Of a stretch of 47,546 nucleotides of DNA, positions 24,342 to 33,082 are shown in pieces. The notes beneath the pieces are model-generated. The model was not told the DNA's origin. It made no database searches and saw only the letters and a program-made list of their open reading frames with translations. The DNA lies in contig CAYTIH010000015.1 in assembly GCA_964437825.1 (NCBI GenBank), positions 1 through 47,546 on the forward strand, written 5' to 3'. The position numbers and the translations under genes are program-made. The stretch's first letter is position 1. Each line of letters opens with the position of its first letter. The DNA is from JBJFCE01 sp964437825 (GTDB lineage: Bacteria > Bacillota > Clostridia > Lachnospirales > Lachnospiraceae).

Positions 24342-25241
24342 TCAATCCTGCGCTTTTAAGGTAACCAGCCCTTTCTCCAACAGGATATCCGGAACATAAG
24401 ACAGCTTGGCTTTTCTAAGCCCCTCCGAGCCGGTATCCTCCTCCCTGTTGACATACCGATAGCCTGCTGCCACATGCTCTACAAACTGCTGGTTAATCAT
24501 CGGATAAGCCCCCTGAATCCCGGCAAATGCCTTTTCAATATGAACGACATAGGTTTCTTGATTACATGGCTCTCCTAATGAAAATGCAACCACATTTCCG
24601 TCCGCCCGGACCAGTCCTCCCTGAAGATGCAGATGCTTACGCCCCTCTAACGCCCGGACAGTAATGGAAAATTCCGCACTCTTCTCCACATCCGTCTCCA
24701 CTTCATTCTCTTTTGCCCAGCGGTTTGCCATAGCGATACATTCCGGCGTATTTTCATCCGTGATCATTTCAAAAGACCAGTCCGGATGCTCCACCTTAAA
24801 CTTATTGATATGATTCCGTTTTGCATGCAGCTTTTTCCCCGCTAAGGTTCTGAGTTTCTCCGCCTCATAAATATAATCCGCACTGTCCCTGTCATAGTCA
24901 ATCCGGAATTGGTCCGGATATAAGCGCTTCAGGCGCTCAAACTGCTCCTCCGTTACCAGATGCATCTTGAATTTTCTGCCCTTTTCCTCAAAATAGCAAA
25001 GCAAATCATCCACAACTCCCCGAAGATCTCCCCTGCCCAGCGGAAAGCTGACAGAAAAAACGGATTCATGGGAAATAAACACAAGGCAATCCCGGATCAC
25101 AGCATAACGGATACTATAGTACGGAGACCACAAAAGATTATTGGCAAACGTAAATTCACAGCTCATAGACTGCTCTTTTTCATAAAAAGATTCTATCAGT
25201 TCTCTATCCTCCAAAGAAATATGCTTCCAATTAATTTCCAT
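24342..25241 (-). CDS. DUF2156 / phosphatidylglycerol lysyltransferase-like GNAT protein
   Basis: 299 residues, two tandem GNAT-like halves. Marker stretches are KLHAKRNHINKF (near 140), AFSLGEPCNQETYVVHIEKAF (near 220) and YRYVNREEDTGSEGLRKAKLSY near the C-terminus, all typical of DUF2156. Relatives of the C-terminal half of MprF transfer aminoacyl groups to lipids or peptidoglycan, but here no membrane part is present. Its ATG abuts the stop of the DMT transporter (TAAATG), so the two are translationally coupled. Confidence 0.87.
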   Translation of the reverse strand: MEINWKHISLEDRELIESFYEKEQSMSCEFTFANNLLWSPYYSIRYAVIRDCLVFISHESVFSVSFPLGRGDLRGVVDDLLCYFEEKGRKFKMHLVTEEQFERLKRLYPDQFRIDYDRDSADYIYEAEKLRTLAGKKLHAKRNHINKFKVEHPDWSFEMITDENTPECIAMANRWAKENEVETDVEKSAEFSITVRALEGRKHLHLQGGLVRADGNVVAFSLGEPCNQETYVVHIEKAFAGIQGAYPMINQQFVEHVAAGYRYVNREEDTGSEGLRKAKLSYVPDILLEKGLVTLKAQD

Positions 25242-26156
25242 TTACTTCACCAGTCCGTTGCTTTTTTGATTCGGCAGTATCTGATTATTATAAAGAAACA
25301 TCAGAATCGCCATACCGATGATGACAAAATATCCAATCACACTAAATCCATCCGGGACCTGTCCAAACAGGAAATAGCCAAATACGGAAGAAAAAATAAC
25401 CTGCATATAATCATATACAGAGACTTCCCTCGCGGGCGCATAAGTATACGCTTTTGTAATGCATACCTGTCCTCCGCAGGCTGCACATCCCGCAGCCAGC
25501 AAAATCAGCAGCTGCCGGACAGTCATAGGCTCAAACTGCCAGATCATAAACGGCAATAAGGTCAAGCTGGAAAAGGTGGAAAAAAAGAATACGATCAAAT
25601 CGCCCCTTTCGCCGCGAACGCCAAGCAGCCGTACGAATGCATATGCCATTCCTGCGCCAAGTCCTCCGATGAGTCCCATCAGGCTCGGAAAAAGCAGCGA
25701 AAAATCTCCCGACGGCTTAATGATCAGCAGACTTCCGAGAAAGGCAATGACAACCGAAACCGCCTGTACTATATTCAGCTTTTCCTTTAACAGAATAAAG
25801 CAAAACAGAATAGCAAAAAACGGACTCATTTTATTCAGCATATTGGCATCGGACAAGATCAGATGATCCACTGCATAAAAATTACATACAAGCCCAATCG
25901 TACCGCAAACGGATCTCGCCAGCAAATATTTCAGATTTCCTTTTACGGGCCGAAAGCTTTCCTTTTTCCTCAGAATCACCGCAAGCATCATAATCGCCGC
26001 AATAAAATTACGGAAAAACGCCTTTTCCACAGTCGGCAGCTCACCTGCCATCTTTACAAAGGCTGTCATGGCTGCAAAAAAGAAGCCGCTGCATATAATG
26101 CATATTACACCCAAATATTTTCTGATCTGATTTCTTTCTTTATTTGACATATCCAT
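25242..26156 (-). CDS. EamA/DMT-family transporter
   Basis: 304 residues with ten hydrophobic helices as two EamA repeats (first ~10-140, second ~155-290). The repeat landmarks are AFFRNFIAAIMML near residue 45 and LLKEKLNIVQAVSVVIAFLGSLLI near 120. Drug/metabolite transporters usually export amino acids, sugars or purines. No specific substrate can be read. It precedes DUF2156 with direct coupling. The ribosome site is weak, so the start may be the ATG at 26156 or at 26150. Confidence 0.88.
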   Translation of the reverse strand: MDMSNKERNQIRKYLGVICIICSGFFFAAMTAFVKMAGELPTVEKAFFRNFIAAIMMLAVILRKKESFRPVKGNLKYLLARSVCGTIGLVCNFYAVDHLILSDANMLNKMSPFFAILFCFILLKEKLNIVQAVSVVIAFLGSLLIIKPSGDFSLLFPSLMGLIGGLGAGMAYAFVRLLGVRGERGDLIVFFFSTFSSLTLLPFMIWQFEPMTVRQLLILLAAGCAACGGQVCITKAYTYAPAREVSVYDYMQVIFSSVFGYFLFGQVPDGFSVIGYFVIIGMAILMFLYNNQILPNQKSNGLVK

Positions 26157-26221
26157 TTATACCCGATTTCTTCCAAAATATCAGGTAGAGTATAACACCC
26201 ATCAAAATTTTCAGCAATATG

Positions 26222-26434
26222 TCAGCATATAAAATGCCCGAAATATTTTATGGTTTCCTTTGAGAACAATGGTATAATATGATGCGGTAAAAATTCGGAA
26301 ATTTCACCGGCTGTGATATTCACAATCTCCTGATCTTCCTCCATCCATGAAAGCGCAACCGTTACTATTTCTTCCTCCTGTTCGGCGTCGATCAACGTCA
26401 AAAGCTTTGTGTCCCGCTCATACTGAAAGCGCAT
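26222..26434 (-). CDS. Small protein of unknown function
   Basis: A 70-residue acidic protein: MRFQYERDTKLLTLIDAEQE, then a hydrophobic strand, SWMEEDQEIVNITAGEIS, and a Phe/His-rich end. It reads as two beta strands and a helix. I do not recognise a family. It lies between prfA and the DMT gene on the same strand. The final residues (YFGHFIC) look unlike an ordinary end, so truncation is possible. No strong ribosome site is visible. Confidence 0.45.
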   Translation of the reverse strand: MRFQYERDTKLLTLIDAEQEEEIVTVALSWMEEDQEIVNITAGEISEFLPHHIIPLFSKETIKYFGHFIC

Positions 26435-26489
26435 AGAGTCTGTCTGTTTTCATTTCTGCACTAACCGCTATTAGTACGTTTTAGGTACG

Positions 26490-26514
26490 GTAAACTGCTG
26501 ACTTGACAGTTTAC
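26490..26514. repeat. Inverted repeat downstream of prfA
   Basis: GTAAACTG (26490-26497) and CAGTTTAC (26507-26514), perfect 8-bp arms over nine bases. It has no T-run on the minus strand. It overlaps the -35 of a plus-strand promoter-like sequence. Confidence 0.5.
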
Positions 26515-26532
26515 AAGTAACCCAAATATTAT
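26503..26532 (+). promoter_or_regulatory. Possible plus-strand promoter antisense to prfA
   Basis: TTGACA (26503-26508), 18 bp, TATTAT (26527-26532). Nothing coding lies downstream on this strand until 31857, so any transcript would run antisense into the 3' end of prfA. Confidence 0.3.
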
Positions 26533-26579
26533 CTTTCAATGACTAAAGTAACTAATACCTGAAATCAAGCAAATCAGCC

Positions 26580-27650
26580 TTATTCATTCATTTTCACCAG
26601 TTTCGCCGCCTGGTCGGCTGCAACACATGCATCCAGAATTTCCTGAATATCGCCATCCATGATCTTATCCAGCTTATACATCGTCAAATTGATACGGTGA
26701 TCCGTAACGCGGCCCTGCGGAAAATTATAGGTTCTGATTTTTTCGGAACGGTCTCCGGTTCCGATCTGGCTTCTTCTGGCCTCGGCTTCGGCATCATGAG
26801 CCTTCTGGCATTCGATATCGTACAGCTTGGAACGAAGCAGCGCAAACGCCTTTGCCTTGTTCTGAAGCTGGGATTTTTCGGTCTGGCTGTATACCACAAT
26901 CCCGGTCGGATAATGGGTCAAACGTACTGCCGAGTCAGTCGTATTGACACACTGTCCGCCGTTTCCGGAAGCACGCATAACATCGATGCGGATATCCTTT
27001 TCGTCAATCACGACATCCACTTCCTCCGCCTCCGGTATAACAGCAACGGTTGCCGTAGAGGTATGGATACGTCCGCCGGATTCGGTTTCAGGCACGCGCT
27101 GTACGCGGTGGACGCCGCTTTCATACTTCATCTTGGAATAAGCGCCTTTTCCGGTAATCATAAAAGTAACTTCCTTCATGCCGCCGATCCCGATTTCGTC
27201 ACAACCGACAAGCTCCACCTTCCAGCGCTGACCTTCCGCATATTTCACATACATACGGTACAGCTCAGCCGCAAACAGAGCGGCTTCGTCGCCGCCCGCA
27301 CCGGCACGGATTTCCACAATGACGTTTTTATCGTCATTCGGGTCCTTGGGAAGCAGCAGGATTTTCAATTCCTGCTCTAATTCCTCCATCCGCTTTCTGG
27401 ACTGCGACAATTCTTCCTTTAACATTTCCCGCATGTCGTCGTCATTTTCTTCCTCCAACATCGCAAGGCTGTCCTCGATATCCTGTTTACACTTTTTATA
27501 CTCTTGATAGGCATCCACAATGGGCTGCAAATCGCTCTGCTCCTTCATTAATGACCGGAAACGCTCCTGATTGGAGGTCACCTCCGGCTCCGAAAGCTCA
27601 TTCATGATTTCCTCAAATCTTCGTAACAGATCATCTAACTTATCAAACAT
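26580..27650 (-). CDS. prfA: Peptide chain release factor 1
   Basis: 356 residues, standard RF1 length. The GGQ peptidyl-hydrolysis motif lies in SGNGGQCVNTTDSAVRL (near residue 228). The domain 2 recognition region carries RVPETESGGRIHTSTATVAVIPE, and the N-terminal coiled coil spans ~1-100. It releases peptides at UAA and UAG. The Gln of GGQ is methylated by PrmC, encoded 15 bp upstream in the same operon, a conserved arrangement. Confidence 0.97.
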   Translation of the reverse strand: MFDKLDDLLRRFEEIMNELSEPEVTSNQERFRSLMKEQSDLQPIVDAYQEYKKCKQDIEDSLAMLEEENDDDMREMLKEELSQSRKRMEELEQELKILLLPKDPNDDKNVIVEIRAGAGGDEAALFAAELYRMYVKYAEGQRWKVELVGCDEIGIGGMKEVTFMITGKGAYSKMKYESGVHRVQRVPETESGGRIHTSTATVAVIPEAEEVDVVIDEKDIRIDVMRASGNGGQCVNTTDSAVRLTHYPTGIVVYSQTEKSQLQNKAKAFALLRSKLYDIECQKAHDAEAEARRSQIGTGDRSEKIRTYNFPQGRVTDHRINLTMYKLDKIMDGDIQEILDACVAADQAAKLVKMNE

Positions 27651-27665
27651 CTCTTTCCTCCAGCC

Positions 27666-28511
27666 TTACGGCATATTTCCGTTAATCCCATATACAACTC
27701 GATCCAGTCCGGCGTAATCCTTTACCACCCGGACCTCCCGGTATCCGTTTTCCTCCATAAGCCGGCTGACCGCCTCTCCCTGATCATATCCGATCTCGAA
27801 ATACAGACTGCCGCCATGTGTCAGATACCTGTCCGCCTGCGATATGATTTCCCTGTAAAAAAATAATCCGTCCGGTCCGCCGTCAAGTGCCATCACCGGC
27901 TCATGATCACGTACCTCCGGCATCAGTGATGCAATCACATCCCGGCAGATATAAGGCGGATTGGATACCACAATATCAAAGATACCCTCCACCTTTTCAA
28001 ATAAATCACTCTTGATAAACCTTGCACGATTGTCCAGACGGAATCTTTCCGCATTTTCTTTTGCTACGGCAAGCGCCTCGTCTGACAGATCGGTTCCCGT
28101 TCCCTGACAGTCATTGGAATAATGAAGCAGCGACAACAGAATGCATCCGCTTCCGGTACAAAGGTCCAAAATCCGCATCCCGTCGAAAAGTCCCCGCATA
28201 ACCTCCTCCACCAGAATTTCAGTATCCTGTCTTGGAATCAGTACATGCTCATTGACATAAAAAGAAAGCCCCATGAATTCTTGATTGTGCAGCATATGCT
28301 GCAAAGGGATATGTTTCGCACGTTTCTCAACATAAGCCTTGTAGCAGGCAGACGCAATATCATCCAAAGGGCGGTTTCCGTGAACCAGCAGGTCGTTGCG
28401 GTTTGTATGACAGACATATTCCAATAGCAGCCTGGCATCCAATGCTGCGTCCGAGATCCGCCGTTCTTCTAACTGCTTTTTACCCCAATCATATGCTTCC
28501 TGATAGGTCAT
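27666..28511 (-). CDS. prmC: Release factor glutamine N5-methyltransferase
   Basis: 281 residues. An N-terminal helical domain (LEYVCHTNRNDLLVHGNRPL) binds the release factor. The SAM-binding motif ILDLCTGSGCILLSL (near 115) and the catalytic NPPY in FDIVVSNPPYICRD (near 183) are intact. It methylates the GGQ glutamine of RF1 and RF2. Its ATG overlaps the DUF1385 stop by four bases (ATGA), so the two are coupled. Confidence 0.95.
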   Translation of the reverse strand: MTYQEAYDWGKKQLEERRISDAALDARLLLEYVCHTNRNDLLVHGNRPLDDIASACYKAYVEKRAKHIPLQHMLHNQEFMGLSFYVNEHVLIPRQDTEILVEEVMRGLFDGMRILDLCTGSGCILLSLLHYSNDCQGTGTDLSDEALAVAKENAERFRLDNRARFIKSDLFEKVEGIFDIVVSNPPYICRDVIASLMPEVRDHEPVMALDGGPDGLFFYREIISQADRYLTHGGSLYFEIGYDQGEAVSRLMEENGYREVRVVKDYAGLDRVVYGINGNMP

Positions 28512-29596
28512 TGCATTTCTCCGTCACGAACCTCTGTTCCGCTCTGCTGCTCCATGATAAGCAGTTCTCTCTCCGAAAGAAGATCGTCGTCATCTTCCTC
28601 ATCTTCTTCGTTATTCTCTTCGGAATAGCTGTCCTGTGCATCCACATCCAAATCAAAATTCGTTTTCAGGAATTCCTTCCAGTCAAAAACAGCTTCCACC
28701 GACTTAATGGCTACCTCCACCATATCCCGGTCCGGTTCTCTTGTAGTCAATCTCTGCAGCAGCAGCCCCGGCGCAGACAGAATGCGCACCAGAATATTGT
28801 CATATTTTCCGGCCAGCCGAATCAGTTCATAAGAAATTCCGGCCACAACAGGAATTAATGCAATCCTGAGAATCAGACGATATACAGGATTTGACACCCT
28901 GATAAAGAAGAACAAAATAATGCTGACCAGCATAACAAAAAGCAAAAAGCTGGTACCGCATCTTCTATGCTGCTTGGAGCTTCTCATCACATTATCCACG
29001 GTCAGTTCTCTGCCCCGCTCCAGACAATTGATGCATTTATGCTCCGCTCCGTGATACATATAAACCCTGCGAATATCTTTCATGAGAGAAATCAGTATCA
29101 CATACAGCAGGAAAATAGCGATACGAATTCCTCCTTCTATAATATTCAGCAGAGATACGTTTCTGACAAAACGGTCAAACAAAGACGAAAGATAATAAGG
29201 CAGCACAATAAAAATTGCAACGGACAGCGCCACGGACAACACCATAGTAAGTCCCATAAAGATCTTTTCCGCTTTATCCTTAAAAACCTTGTTCATGACC
29301 CGATCGGTTTTGGTCTCCTGCGCTTCCTCGTCTTCATAAAAGCCGGCAGAAAAATTTAAGGACTTCATTCCCAACGAAAGAGAATCAATAAAATTAAAAA
29401 CGCCTCTGATAAACGGTATCTTTTTTAATACACTGTCATGCAGAATTCCGGCGAATTCCTGTGTATCCACCACAATTTCTCCACCCGATTTCCTGACGGC
29501 AACCGCATAAAGATCCCTGTTTTTCATCATAACGCCTTCCAGAACTGCCTGTCCGCCAATTCCGGAATAACATGTTTTTCTTTTCTTTTTTCTCAA
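28508..29596 (-). CDS. DUF1385 membrane protein
   Basis: 362 residues. It starts IGGQAVLEGVMMKNRDLYAVAVRK, the family's N-terminal signature, has three to four transmembrane helices (around 110-135, 150-175, 215-240 and 242-265) and the MYHGAEHKCINCLERGREL motif (near 180) with conserved His and Cys. An acidic tail (NNEEDEEDDDD) follows. Its function is unknown. In clostridia it is usually placed between rpmE and prmC, as here. It lies 67 bp after rpmE behind a terminator. Confidence 0.9.
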   Translation of the reverse strand: MRKKKRKTCYSGIGGQAVLEGVMMKNRDLYAVAVRKSGGEIVVDTQEFAGILHDSVLKKIPFIRGVFNFIDSLSLGMKSLNFSAGFYEDEEAQETKTDRVMNKVFKDKAEKIFMGLTMVLSVALSVAIFIVLPYYLSSLFDRFVRNVSLLNIIEGGIRIAIFLLYVILISLMKDIRRVYMYHGAEHKCINCLERGRELTVDNVMRSSKQHRRCGTSFLLFVMLVSIILFFFIRVSNPVYRLILRIALIPVVAGISYELIRLAGKYDNILVRILSAPGLLLQRLTTREPDRDMVEVAIKSVEAVFDWKEFLKTNFDLDVDAQDSYSEENNEEDEEDDDDLLSERELLIMEQQSGTEVRDGEMQ

Positions 29597-29611
29597 AATA
29601 AAGCCTCCGTA

Positions 29612-29645
29612 ATTAAAATAAGGTTGAGATAAAAATACCTCAACC
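29612..29645 (-). terminator. Terminator after rpmE
   Basis: On the minus strand GGTTGAG pairs with CTCAACC over a GTATTTTTAT loop, followed by TTATTTTAATT. Read-through would be needed to express the genes below from the rpmE promoter. Confidence 0.75.
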
Positions 29646-29663
29646 CTATCTGTACTGCTCTGC

Positions 29664-29870
29664 TTATTGGTTTACAACACCGTATTTCCTGTTGAACTTA
29701 TCAATACGTCCACGAGCCTGAGCTGCTTTCTGCTGGCCTGTGTAGAATGAATGGCACTTGGAACATACTTCTACGTGGATCTCCGGCTTTGTAGATCCTG
29801 TTACGAATGTATTTCCGCAGTTACAGGTTACGGTTGCCTGATAATATTCAGGATGGATTCCTTCTCTCAT
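29664..29870 (-). CDS. rpmE: 50S ribosomal protein L31, zinc-binding form
   Basis: 68 residues, MREGIHPEYYQATVTCNCGN with the CxC...CSKC zinc ligands (C16, C18, C37, C40 region), so the C+ form. GAGGTG lies six bases before ATG 29870. The reading frame continues three codons upstream to a GTG, but L31 starts at MREGIHP. It has a strong promoter and a terminator. Confidence 0.96.
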   Translation of the reverse strand: MREGIHPEYYQATVTCNCGNTFVTGSTKPEIHVEVCSKCHSFYTGQQKAAQARGRIDKFNRKYGVVNQ

Positions 29871-29934
29871 GTCTTTCACCTCTCTATACTACTTAATAAC
29901 TGAATTAGCTCATCTTTTCATAAACAGCTTTCTA

Positions 29935-29963
29935 AGCATATCATAGAAAGAGTGCGGATGCAA
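29935..29963 (-). promoter_or_regulatory. Promoter of rpmE
   Basis: Minus strand TTGCAT (29958-29963), 17 bp, TATGCT (29935-29940). The rho-rpmE gap also carries a 13-bp direct repeat ATCAGATAAATTT at 29981-29993 and 30033-30045, the second copy covering the rho stop. Confidence 0.75.
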
Positions 29964-30033
29964 GTGTTTTTTACAATTCGATCAGATAAATTTGTAGGTT
30001 TACAATATGATCGGATATATTTTTATGATCCTA

Positions 30034-31389
30034 TCAGATAAATTTCATTTTTTTCACCATCTGAACAAATTCATAATTATTTCTGGTTTTCGCAAACAGA
30101 TCCAATATCCTGTCAACCGCTTCCTCCGGTTTTAATCCGTTGAGTGCCTTACGGATGATATTGATTGCCTCCAGTTCTTCTCTGGAAAGCAGCAAATCCT
30201 CCCGTCTGGTTCCCGACTTCGGAATATCGATTGCCGGAAATACGCGCTTCTCCGAAAGCTTACGATCCAGTACCATTTCCATATTGCCGGTACCCTTGAA
30301 TTCTTCGTAAACCACGTCATCCATCTTACTTCCGGTTTCTACGAGCGCTGTGGCTAGTATCGTCAGGCTTCCTCCTTCACGCATGTTTCTGGCTGCGCCG
30401 AAAAATCTCTTCGGCATGTGAAGCGCCGCCGGGTCAAGACCGCCGGACAACGTTCTTCCTGACGGCGGAACCGTCAGGTTGTAGGCTCTGGTCAATCTGG
30501 TAATGGAATCAAGCAGAATCATAACGTCCTTTTTGGATTCTACCAGTCGTTTTGCCCTTTCGATTACCATTTCGGACACACGTTTATGATGCTCCGGAAG
30601 TTCATCAAAAGTGGAATAGATTACTTCCACATTCGGTCCTTCAATCGCTTCTTTAATATCCGTTACTTCTTCCGGACGCTCATCGATCAGCAGAATGATC
30701 AAATGTACCTCGGGAGAATTCTTCTTGATTGACTTGGCTACTTCCTTTAATAAGGTGGTTTTGCCTGCTTTGGGCGGCGATACAATCATACCGCGCTGTC
30801 CTTTTCCGACAGGGCTCATCAAATCCATAATTCTCATTGCAACAGAAGCGCCGGCGGTTTCAAGCTTTAATCTCTGCTCCGGGAAAATGGGCGTCATATC
30901 CTCAAATGCCGTTCTCCGCGCAATGACTTCCGGCGGCATTCCGTTAATCTTCTTTACATATAGAAGCGCACTGAATTTTTCATTCTGTGTCTTTACCCTG
31001 GTATTACCGTCCACAATGTCTCCGGTCTTTAAATTAAAACGCCGGATCTGGCTCGGTGCCACATAAACATCATCTTCACCGGGCAGATAATTGGCGCAGC
31101 GGATAAATCCATATCCATCCGGCATGACCTCTAAAATGCCATGTGCGGCAATCCCGCTGTCAAGCTCCTGCGGAAATTCCTTCTCGGGCGTTTCCGGCTT
31201 CGGTGTCCCGGATTTCGTAAGCACGGGCTTGGGTTCTACGTCCTTTCCCTCCGACTTATCCTTTTCATCCTGCTTTAGCATTGCTTCGATCAGCTCTGCT
31301 TTTTTCATTGTAAAGACACCCTTCATTCCTCTTGTTTTTGCAATTTCCTTTAAATCGGCAAGTGCAAGTGATTCATACTTTTCTCTCAT
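30034..31389 (-). CDS. rho: Transcription termination factor Rho
   Basis: 451 residues. An N-terminal SAP-like Rho_N domain (YESLALADLKEIAKTRGMKG) is followed by a charged linker, the cold-shock-like RNA-binding domain (GILEVMPDGYGFIRCANYLPGEDDVYV, ~130-160) and the RecA-like hexameric ATPase: Walker A SPPKAGKTTLLKE, then MILLDSITRLTRAYN, PSGRTLSGGLDPAAL and FKGTGNME near the C-terminus. It ends RNA synthesis of untranslated transcripts. The linker is moderate in size, without the long Asn-rich inserts of some clostridial Rho proteins. Confidence 0.97.
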   Translation of the reverse strand: MREKYESLALADLKEIAKTRGMKGVFTMKKAELIEAMLKQDEKDKSEGKDVEPKPVLTKSGTPKPETPEKEFPQELDSGIAAHGILEVMPDGYGFIRCANYLPGEDDVYVAPSQIRRFNLKTGDIVDGNTRVKTQNEKFSALLYVKKINGMPPEVIARRTAFEDMTPIFPEQRLKLETAGASVAMRIMDLMSPVGKGQRGMIVSPPKAGKTTLLKEVAKSIKKNSPEVHLIILLIDERPEEVTDIKEAIEGPNVEVIYSTFDELPEHHKRVSEMVIERAKRLVESKKDVMILLDSITRLTRAYNLTVPPSGRTLSGGLDPAALHMPKRFFGAARNMREGGSLTILATALVETGSKMDDVVYEEFKGTGNMEMVLDRKLSEKRVFPAIDIPKSGTRREDLLLSREELEAINIIRKALNGLKPEEAVDRILDLFAKTRNNYEFVQMVKKMKFI

Positions 31390-31402
31390 ACGTTACCTTT
31401 CT

Positions 31403-31543
31403 TTATATATTATTTCTTCTATTGTTTTCTATCGATAATGAACTTGACCCATTGATCTCCCATTCTCCATGTTTCAAATCCATTATTTCATTCACAAAAA
31501 AACTGCATGCATCTGATTTTTCCTGTTCCCATTCAATATTCAT
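31403..31543 (-). CDS. Possible 46-residue leader peptide upstream of rho
   Basis: An open frame begins MNIEWEQEKSDACSFFVNEI and ends ...LSIENNRRNNI, with its TAA 14 bases before the rho start. No ribosome site is visible ahead of its ATG and no homologue is known to me. The AT-rich 31390-31856 region otherwise contains the malic enzyme promoter and no other gene. Confidence 0.25.
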   Translation of the reverse strand: MNIEWEQEKSDACSFFVNEIMDLKHGEWEINGSSSLSIENNRRNNI

Positions 31544-31760
31544 AATATATAACACAATCCGGGTAATTTTCAGAATCCTATTTTCAGAACAGACGCTCTG
31601 CGCATCATAAAGCTCTCTTCCATATAAATATAGGTCGTTTGATATTCGATTTAACAGATAGGTTTCTCGATAGCTCTATTTTACAACACTCCGGACAAAA
31701 TAGGAAGTTTTTTTTCAATAATTCACAGCGATTTTTTATTTTTGCCAGCTGCAAACCATC

Positions 31761-31789
31761 TTGTAATCGTTTCCCATTTAGGATACAAT
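31761..31789 (+). promoter_or_regulatory. Promoter of the malic enzyme gene
   Basis: TTGTAA (31761-31766), 17 bp, TACAAT (31784-31789), about 60 bases before the start codon. Confidence 0.6.
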
Positions 31790-31856
31790 GCTTCTGTAAT
31801 ATGAACAATCCTTTGACACCTGTTCAAAATAAAAACGTTTCAAAATGGAGGTTGGC

Positions 31857-33017
31857 ATGACAACGAATGAAAAAGCACTGAAGCTTCACGAGGAATGGAA
31901 CGGAAAACTGGAAACCGTTTCCAAAACTCCCGTTAAATCAAGAGAAGATTTATCTCTGGCATATACTCCCGGCGTAGCGGAACCCTGCAAAGTAATCGCA
32001 AAGGACAAGGAAGCGGCATATACCTATACCTGGAAATCCAATACCGTAGCGGTGGTATCCGACGGTTCAGCGGTACTTGGCCTGGGGAATATCGGTCCCT
32101 ATGCGGCTATGCCCGTTATGGAAGGAAAGGCCGTTCTGTTCAAGGAATTCGGCGGCGTGAATGCAGTTCCCATTTGTCTTAACACACAGGACACAGAAGA
32201 AATCATCAAGGCCGTTACCTATCTGGCTCCCGGCTTTGGCGGAATCAACCTTGAAGATATCAGTGCGCCCAGATGCTTTGAAATCGAAGAACGTCTGAAA
32301 AGCATTCTGGACATTCCCGTGTTTCATGACGACCAGCACGGAACCGCTATCGTGGTCCTTGCCGGTATCATCAACGCCCTTAAAGTTGTAGGTAAGAAAA
32401 AAGAGGACTGTAAGGTCGTCGTAAACGGCGCCGGAAGCGCCGGCGTAGCCATTACAAAGCTTTTAATCACCTATGGTTTTCAAAATGTGATTATGTGCGA
32501 TAAGGTCGGGATTGTTTCCAAATCTACAGAGGGGCTGAACTGGATGCAGCAGAAAATGACAACGATCACCAATCCCAATAACGAGACCGGCTCTCTGGCG
32601 GATGCCTTAAAGGGTGCGGACATTTTCATCGGAGTATCCGCTCCCGGAATCGTAACACAGGAAATGGTTGCCTCCATGAATCATGACTCAATCCTGTTTG
32701 CCATGGCAAACCCGGTTCCCGAGATCATGCCGGATGCTGCCAAAGCAGCCGGTGCGCGTGTGGTCGGCACAGGCCGCTCCGATTTTCCGAATCAGGTCAA
32801 CAATGTGATTGCCTTTCCGGGCATCTTTAAGGGCGCACTGGAGGGCCGTGCAGCACAGATCACGGAAGAAATGAAGCTGGCTGCCGCTACTGCCATTGCA
32901 GCGCTTGTTCCCGATGCTGAATTAAACGAAAACTATATCCTGCCCGAGGCCTTTCATCCCCAAGTGGCCGAGGTAGTCGCCGAGGCGGTAAAATCTCATA
33001 TTAAAAGATCATCATAA
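31857..33017 (+). CDS. NAD(P)-dependent malic enzyme
   Basis: 386 residues, the short bacterial form. It decarboxylates malate to pyruvate. The N-terminal domain has SLAYTPGVAEPCK (near residue 35), catalytic Lys and Tyr regions and the metal-binding ISAPRCFEIE (~134-143) and VFHDDQHGTAIV (~155-166). The Rossmann domain has VVNGAGSAGVAITKLL (~187-202) with FAMANPVPEI later. The start MTTNEKALKL is used because GGAGG lies six bases before it. An ATG four codons upstream overlaps that GGAGG. Confidence 0.94.
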   Translation: MTTNEKALKLHEEWNGKLETVSKTPVKSREDLSLAYTPGVAEPCKVIAKDKEAAYTYTWKSNTVAVVSDGSAVLGLGNIGPYAAMPVMEGKAVLFKEFGGVNAVPICLNTQDTEEIIKAVTYLAPGFGGINLEDISAPRCFEIEERLKSILDIPVFHDDQHGTAIVVLAGIINALKVVGKKKEDCKVVVNGAGSAGVAITKLLITYGFQNVIMCDKVGIVSKSTEGLNWMQQKMTTITNPNNETGSLADALKGADIFIGVSAPGIVTQEMVASMNHDSILFAMANPVPEIMPDAAKAAGARVVGTGRSDFPNQVNNVIAFPGIFKGALEGRAAQITEEMKLAAATAIAALVPDAELNENYILPEAFHPQVAEVVAEAVKSHIKRSS

Positions 33018-33082
33018 GTTATATATGCAGTTTCTGCATGCAATACTGCCGGAGGAACAGCGGTAAATACTGCTAAACAGCA

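Noticed and set aside
26461..26476. CTAAC...TTAG sequence after prfA, resembling the metalloregulator palindrome
   Set aside because: The half-sites are in the opposite order (CTAA first, TTAG second), so it is not a copy of GTTAG-N6-CTAAC.
26697..27380. Plus-strand 227-codon frame antisense to prfA
   Set aside because: Shadow of the strongly conserved prfA. The promoter-like sequence at 26503 is noted separately and could at most give an antisense RNA.
31605..31808. Minus-strand 67-residue frame upstream of malic enzyme
   Set aside because: It overlaps the malic enzyme promoter, has no ribosome site and an odd Cys/Lys composition.
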